From an uncultured Lachnospiraceae bacterium (GTDB lineage Bacteria > Bacillota > Clostridia > Lachnospirales > Lachnospiraceae), in contig CANQQN010000058.1 in the NCBI GenBank assembly GCA_947625995.1, positions 1 to 10,331 of the forward strand: a stretch of DNA of 10,331 nucleotides, in the 5' to 3' direction. The first letter of the stretch is position 1. Each line of letters opens with the position of its first letter. Below the pieces are notes generated by a model. It did not search any database. It saw only the letters and a program-made list of their open reading frames with translations, and was not told the origin of the DNA. Shown here one piece after another: positions 6,152-10,331 of this stretch. The position numbers were made by a program, and so were the translations under genes.

Positions 6152-8677
6152 GTGAAAAAATTTTTTGACGGAGATATTGTGAAATCTCCCAGAATACAGA
6201 AGTTGTATGATGATCTGTTCGATCATATGCCTACCATTGAGGCGGACCGTGCAGAGATCGTGACCCGTGTATATAAGGAAACAGAAAATGATCCTGTCAT
6301 TACCAGACGCGGCAAAGTGTTCAAGGCGATCTGTGAAGAATTGCCCATCATTATCCGTCCTCTGGAATTGATCGTCGGTTCCAACACGCAGGTGGCCAGA
6401 GGTTGTCAGGTATTTCCGGAGTATTCCTTTGAGTGGTTGGAAAGCGAGTTTGACACGGTAGAAACTCGTGCGGCAGACCCCTTCTATATATCCGAAGATA
6501 CGAAAAAACGCCTCCACGAGGTTTATAAATACTGGCCCGGCAAGACTACCAGCGATCTGGCCACATCCTATATGGCGCCGGAGACGCTGATGGCCATCAA
6601 ACACAATATGTTTACCACGGGCAATTATTTTTATAATGGCATCGGCCACTTTACGGTGGATTACGGCAAGGTGCTCCGTATCGGGTTCGAGGGAATCAAA
6701 AAGGAGGCGCAGGCCGCCCTTGACAAAGTACATATCTACGATCCGGACTGTGCTTCTCGCACCGCGTTTCTGGAAGCGGTGATCATGTGCTGCGACGCGG
6801 CGGTTACTTACGCAAACCGCTATGCTATGCTGGCCCTTGAAGAAGCGAAGAAGTGCAGCGATCCGGAACGCAAAAAGGAACTGCTTCTGATCGCGCAGAA
6901 CTGTGCCCATGTGCCTGCGAAGCCCGCCCGCAGCTTTTATGAAGCCTGCCAGTCCTTCTGGTTTGTGCAGATGCTGCTCCAGACAGAGTCCAGCGGACAT
7001 TCCATTTCGCCCGGACGTTTCGATCAATATATGTATCCTTATTATGAGAAAGATATGGAGGAAGGCCGCATTACCCGCGAATACGCGCAGGAGCTTCTGG
7101 ACTGTATCTGGATCAAACTGAATGATCTAAATAAATGCCGTGACGCCGCCAGCGCCGAAGGTTTTGCAGGCTATAGCCTGTTCCAGAACCTGATCGTAGG
7201 CGGGCAGGACAAAGAAGGGCTGGATGTGACCAATGACCTGTCCTGTATGTGTATCGAGGCGTCCATGCATGTGATGCTTCCACAGCCCTCCCTGTCTATC
7301 CGCGTGTGGAACGGCAGCCCCAACGCCCTGTTGATCAAGGCGGCAAAGCTGACCCGTACAGGCGTGGGACTTCCGGCTTATTACAATGACGAGGTGATCA
7401 TCCCCTCCATGCTCAGCAGAGGTGTTACGCTGGAGGATGCGAGAGATTACGGTATCATTGGCTGTGTGGAGCCTCAGGCGGGAGGCAAGACGGACGGCTG
7501 GCACGACGCGGCGTTCTTTAATATGTGCCGTCCCGTGGAGATGGTATTCTCCAACGGCTATGAATTTGGCGAGAAGGTCGGCTTACAGACAGGCAGTCTG
7601 GACAGCTTCAAGACATTCGATGATTTTTACTTTGCGTATAAACAGCAGATGGAATACTTTATCCAACTGCTGGTAAATTCCGACAACAGTATTGATGTTG
7701 CCCACGCGGAGCGTTGTCCTCTGCCCTTCCAGTCCAGTATGATCGCAGACTGTATCGGCCGCGGCAAGGCGTTACAGCAGGGCGGCGCCATCTACAATTT
7801 TACCGGCCCTCAGGGCTTTGGCATCGCCAATATGACCGACGCCCTCTATGCTATCAAAGCACTTGTTTATGAGCAGAAGAAATACACGCTGCAGCAATTC
7901 GGCGAGGCGATGCAGGACAACTTCGGAAGGGGTCTTTCCAGAGAGCGTGTAATGGAATTGACGCTTCAGGTGACCAAGGAGCTTGCAAAAGCAGGGAAAC
8001 AGGCCACGGAAAAGGATGTGGAAAAGATCGCCACACAGATCCGTGACAGCAGTGTGCCCGCGGACAAGAAAGCGTTTTACGATAAGATGCTGGAGGATAT
8101 CAACGCCCTTCCCAAATATGGAAATGATCTGGAGGAGATCGACCTTTTTGCAAGGGACGTTGCCTATACCTATACAAAGCCTATGGAAAAATACAAAAAT
8201 CCCAGAGGCGGTATGTATCAGGCGGGATTGTATCCTGTTTCCGCCAATGTGCCTCTTGGACATCAGACAGGGGCAACCCCCGACGGACGTCTGGCAAATA
8301 CCCCTATTGCGGACGGCGTAGGTCCGGTGTCCGGCAAGGATACGCTTGGACCCACCGCTACAGCCAATTCTGTGGCAAGGCTGGATCACGGCATTGCCTC
8401 TAACGGTACGCTGTTCAACCAGAAATTCCATCCTTCAGCCTTAAGCGGCATGGAGGGCCTACAGAAATTCGTGGCTTTGATCCGCGCGTACTTCGATCAG
8501 AAGGGTATGCATATGCAGTTCAATGTGGTCAGCAGGGAAACGCTTCTGGACGCGCAGGTTCATCCGGATCAGTACAAGGGGCTGGTTGTCCGCGTGGCAG
8601 GCTACAGCGCGCTGTTCACCACGCTGTCGAAGTCTCTTCAGGACGATATCATTAACCGTACGACACAGGGCTTCTGA
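6152..8677 (+). CDS. Glycyl radical enzyme, probable B12-independent diol dehydratase
   Basis: This anaerobic radical enzyme probably removes water from 1,2-propanediol (to propionaldehyde) or glycerol (to 3-hydroxypropionaldehyde). The 841 residues comprise a PFL-type barrel and a C-terminal glycyl radical domain with RVAGYSA, in which G817 lies 24 residues from the end, as in glycerol dehydratase. The catalytic loop is GCVEPQ with C438 and E440. D452 in GWHDAAFFN, H166 in GIGHFTVDY, and H283/S284 in SSGHSISPGRFDQY match the substrate-binding set of the diol dehydratases. Pyruvate formate-lyase has a Cys-Cys pair instead, and choline lyase has Thr at the D452 position. The GTG start at 6152 has AGGGG 9 nt upstream. 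The activase gene follows after 15 nt. The choice between propanediol and glycerol is not resolved. No shell-protein genes are seen. Automatic annotation may call it formate acetyltransferase, which the active site argues against. Confidence 0.9.
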   Translation: MKKFFDGDIVKSPRIQKLYDDLFDHMPTIEADRAEIVTRVYKETENDPVITRRGKVFKAICEELPIIIRPLELIVGSNTQVARGCQVFPEYSFEWLESEFDTVETRAADPFYISEDTKKRLHEVYKYWPGKTTSDLATSYMAPETLMAIKHNMFTTGNYFYNGIGHFTVDYGKVLRIGFEGIKKEAQAALDKVHIYDPDCASRTAFLEAVIMCCDAAVTYANRYAMLALEEAKKCSDPERKKELLLIAQNCAHVPAKPARSFYEACQSFWFVQMLLQTESSGHSISPGRFDQYMYPYYEKDMEEGRITREYAQELLDCIWIKLNDLNKCRDAASAEGFAGYSLFQNLIVGGQDKEGLDVTNDLSCMCIEASMHVMLPQPSLSIRVWNGSPNALLIKAAKLTRTGVGLPAYYNDEVIIPSMLSRGVTLEDARDYGIIGCVEPQAGGKTDGWHDAAFFNMCRPVEMVFSNGYEFGEKVGLQTGSLDSFKTFDDFYFAYKQQMEYFIQLLVNSDNSIDVAHAERCPLPFQSSMIADCIGRGKALQQGGAIYNFTGPQGFGIANMTDALYAIKALVYEQKKYTLQQFGEAMQDNFGRGLSRERVMELTLQVTKELAKAGKQATEKDVEKIATQIRDSSVPADKKAFYDKMLEDINALPKYGNDLEEIDLFARDVAYTYTKPMEKYKNPRGGMYQAGLYPVSANVPLGHQTGATPDGRLANTPIADGVGPVSGKDTLGPTATANSVARLDHGIASNGTLFNQKFHPSALSGMEGLQKFVALIRAYFDQKGMHMQFNVVSRETLLDAQVHPDQYKGLVVRVAGYSALFTTLSKSLQDDIINRTTQGF

Positions 8678-8692
8678 TCCCGAGAGGTGAAT

Positions 8693-9484
8693 ATGGAACA
8701 TTATTTACAGACTACAGGCCGGATATTTGACATACAGAAATATTCCATTCATGACGGTCCGGGCATCCGAACCATTGTCTTTTTAAAGGGCTGCGCCTTC
8801 CGGTGCCGCTGGTGTTGTAATCCGGAGTCCCAGCACTTTGAACCGGAGACGATGATCCGGAACGGCAAGCCAAAGCTCTATGGCAAGGATGTGACCGTGG
8901 AGGAGGTCATGGAGGAAGTGATGAAGGACCGCGCTCATTTTCGGCGGTCCGGCGGCGGGCTGACCCTTTCCGGCGGCGAAACACTGCTGCAGCCGGATTT
9001 TGCCTCTGCGCTTTTGTTTGCGGCAAAGCAGGAGGGTATCAACACGGCCATCGAATCCACCGGCTTTCAGAAATTTGAGATCATCAAAAACAAGATCCTG
9101 CCTTATCTGGATCTGTTTTTGATGGATATCAAGCATATGAACAGCGACAAACATCAGGCGTTCACCACAAAACCAAATACCCTTGTGCTGGAAAACGCCA
9201 GAAAGATCGCCCAGAGCGGGCAGAAGCTGATCATCCGTGTACCGGTGATCCCTACCTTTAATGACACGGAGGAGGAGATCATGGAGATCGCCAGATTCGC
9301 GGCGTCCCTTCCGGGCGTGGAGCAGCTGCATCTGCTGCCTTACCACAGGCTTGGGCAGGATAAGTATGCGGGGCTTGGCAGAGAGTATACGTTGCCGGAT
9401 ATTCTGCCGCCTGAGTATGAACATATGCACAAGCTGAGACGCGCGGCGGCAACCACCGGGCTGTATGTGCAGATCGGCGGTTGA
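8693..9484 (+). CDS. Glycyl radical enzyme activase (radical SAM)
   Basis: This enzyme uses a [4Fe-4S] cluster and S-adenosylmethionine to install the glycyl radical on its partner, encoded 15 nt upstream. YSIHDGPGIRTIVFLKGC is the activase signature. The cluster cysteines are C34, C38 and C41 (CX3CX2C), with an adjacent C42. LTLSGGETLLQPDF is the SAM-binding GGE motif, and the DIKHMNSDKHQ and RVPVIPTFND segments are also typical. The protein has 263 residues and no other cysteine, so the ferredoxin-like insert with extra clusters found in many dehydratase-type activases is absent. In this respect it resembles the smaller pyruvate formate-lyase activase. The ATG at 8693 is chosen because GAGG (8684-8687) lies 5 nt upstream. 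The GTG at 8687 overlaps that site. Confidence 0.94.
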   Translation: MEHYLQTTGRIFDIQKYSIHDGPGIRTIVFLKGCAFRCRWCCNPESQHFEPETMIRNGKPKLYGKDVTVEEVMEEVMKDRAHFRRSGGGLTLSGGETLLQPDFASALLFAAKQEGINTAIESTGFQKFEIIKNKILPYLDLFLMDIKHMNSDKHQAFTTKPNTLVLENARKIAQSGQKLIIRVPVIPTFNDTEEEIMEIARFAASLPGVEQLHLLPYHRLGQDKYAGLGREYTLPDILPPEYEHMHKLRRAAATTGLYVQIGG

Positions 9485-9520
9485 CAAAGGATTTGTCTGA
9501 GTCAGCGCGGCAGCCTTTGT
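9483..9520 (+). other. Competing inverted repeats between activase and yebC
   Basis: GACAAA (9483-9488) can pair with TTTGTC (9492-9497) across a GGA loop. The overlapping ACAAAGG (9484-9490) can instead pair with CCTTTGT (9514-9520). CTGAGTCAG (9497-9505) is a small palindrome between them. No T-tract follows, so this is not a standard terminator. The rest of the 77-nt spacer is AT-rich toward yebC. It holds a possible -10 box (TAAAAT, 9527-9532) without a matching -35 box. Confidence 0.45.
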
Positions 9521-9561
9521 ATCAGATAAAATGAAAACAGGATAGAAAAGAGGACTTTTTT

Positions 9562-10293
9562 ATGTCAGGACATTCAAAATTTGCAAACATCAAACACAAA
9601 AAAGAAAAAAATGATGCAGCCAAGGGAAAGATCTTTACCATTATCGGCAGGGAGATTGCCGTGGCGGTAAAGGAAGGCGGCGCGGATCCCGCCAATAACA
9701 GCAGACTCCGTGACGTGATCGCAAAGGCAAAAGCAAACAATATGCCAAACGATACCATTGACCGCGGCATAAAAAAAGCGGCCGGCGACGCCAATTCCGT
9801 CAATTACGAATATGTCTCCTACGAAGGCTATGGCCCCAGCGGCACGGCTATTATTGTAGACGCTCTGACTGACAATAAGAACCGGACCGCGGCCAACGTG
9901 CGGAACGCGTTTTCAAAAGGATTCGGCAATGTAGGTACGCAGGGCTGTGTGTCGTTTATGTTCGACAAGAAAGGGCAGATCCTGATCGATAAGGAAGAAT
10001 ACAAAGGCGACGCCGACGAACTGATGATGATCGCCCTTGACGCCGGCGCGGAAGACTTCAGCGATGAGGAAGAAGACAGCTATGAGATCATCACTGATCC
10101 CGACGATTTCAGCGCTGTAAGACAGGCGCTGGAGGATGCAGGCATTCCTATGGCGGACGCGGAAGTGACCATGATCCCCCAGACCTATGTGGAGCTTACC
10201 GATCCGGAGGATGTCAAGAAAATGAACCGGATCCTTGATCTTCTGGATGAAGACGACGACGTCCAACAGGTATATCATAATTGGAGCGAATAA
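9562..10293 (+). CDS. yebC: YebC/PmpR/TACO1-family protein
   Basis: This is a widely conserved cytosolic protein. It was long annotated as a transcriptional regulator, and more recent work on the family, including mitochondrial TACO1, links it to translation of proline-rich stretches on the ribosome. The N-terminus MSGHSKFANIKHKKEKND is the family signature, with Phe where many members have Trp (GHSKWANI). Further family segments are ANNMPNDTIDRGIKKAAG, YEGYGPSGTAIIVDALTDN and NRTAANVRNAFSKGFGNVG. An acidic stretch (DFSDEEEDSYE) follows near residue 160. The length of 243 residues is complete and typical. The ATG has AGAGGA 7 nt upstream. Its stop codon lies inside a hairpin. The usual E. coli partner ruvC is not within the window. 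Confidence 0.97.
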   Translation: MSGHSKFANIKHKKEKNDAAKGKIFTIIGREIAVAVKEGGADPANNSRLRDVIAKAKANNMPNDTIDRGIKKAAGDANSVNYEYVSYEGYGPSGTAIIVDALTDNKNRTAANVRNAFSKGFGNVGTQGCVSFMFDKKGQILIDKEEYKGDADELMMIALDAGAEDFSDEEEDSYEIITDPDDFSAVRQALEDAGIPMADAEVTMIPQTYVELTDPEDVKKMNRILDLLDEDDDVQQVYHNWSE

Positions 10294-10331
10294 AAAGCCT
10301 GTGGCTTTTATTCGCGACGCTTCTTGTTTTT
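10286..10331 (+). terminator. Probable intrinsic terminator overlapping the yebC stop codon
   Basis: GCGAATAAAAAGCC (10286-10299) pairs with GGCTTTTATTCGC (10303-10315), with one bulged A and a TGT loop. The stem contains the last yebC codons and the TAA stop (10291-10293). A T-rich tail (TTCTTGTTTTT) begins 5 nt after the stem and reaches the window edge. The gap before the T-run and the truncation at the edge lower the confidence. Confidence 0.6.

Noticed and set aside
6041..7027. Long minus-strand open frame (328 codons) opposite the start of the glycyl radical enzyme
   Set aside because: It covers the terminator, the promoter and the conserved N-terminal part of the enzyme, and its translation resembles no known domain. 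It is an antisense shadow.
6152..8677. Annotation as pyruvate formate-lyase
   Set aside because: Pyruvate formate-lyase has adjacent active-site cysteines. Here there is a single cysteine in GCVEP with the downstream Asp and the His/Ser pair typical of dehydratases.
8783..9487. Minus-strand open frame (234 codons) opposite the activase
   Set aside because: It is antisense to a gene with unmistakable radical-SAM motifs, and its own translation shows no recognisable domain.

Overview
The window reads as ordinary chromosomal DNA from an anaerobic, carbohydrate-fermenting Firmicute, most likely a gut Lachnospiraceae-type clostridium. This is inferred from strong AGGAGG ribosome-binding sites, a CUT1 sugar transporter with no ATPase gene of its own, clostridial-style lipoprotein and MalQ sequences, and an oxygen-sensitive glycyl radical enzyme. 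No 16S or other taxonomic marker is present. Every long gene is on the + strand and all appear intact.

Region 1 (1-5993) is a sugar-uptake locus. A promoter with a good -10 box and 17-bp spacer is followed by a perfect 18-bp palindrome of LacI/CcpA type. Then come a lipoprotein sugar-binding protein, a strong intrinsic terminator, two MalF/MalG-like permeases that overlap by a base or so, a LacI-family regulator, a short block of TAATGTAAA repeats, and a 4-alpha-glucanotransferase (malQ). Together they suggest import of an alpha-glucan oligosaccharide, probably maltodextrin, and its cytosolic disproportionation, with local repression. The ATPase must come from elsewhere. A strong terminator at about 6018-6061 closes the region.

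Region 2 (about 6083-9484) is a two-gene operon with a near-consensus promoter (TTGACA, 17 bp, TATACT). The first gene is an 841-residue glycyl radical enzyme carrying all the residues expected of a B12-independent diol (1,2-propanediol or glycerol) dehydratase. The second is its radical-SAM activase. The activase has no cysteines beyond its CX3CX2CC motif, so it lacks the extra iron-sulfur cluster domain usual in activases of this enzyme class. No microcompartment shell genes are in the window.

Region 3 (9485-10331) holds a short spacer with competing inverted repeats, then a complete yebC-family gene whose stop codon lies inside a hairpin that is probably its terminator.

I found no CRISPR array, tRNA, rRNA, insertion sequence or clearly new multi-gene system. 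The points most worth following up are the dehydratase with its compact activase outside a visible microcompartment locus, the operator in the leader, and the tandem ATG-TAA repeats before malQ.
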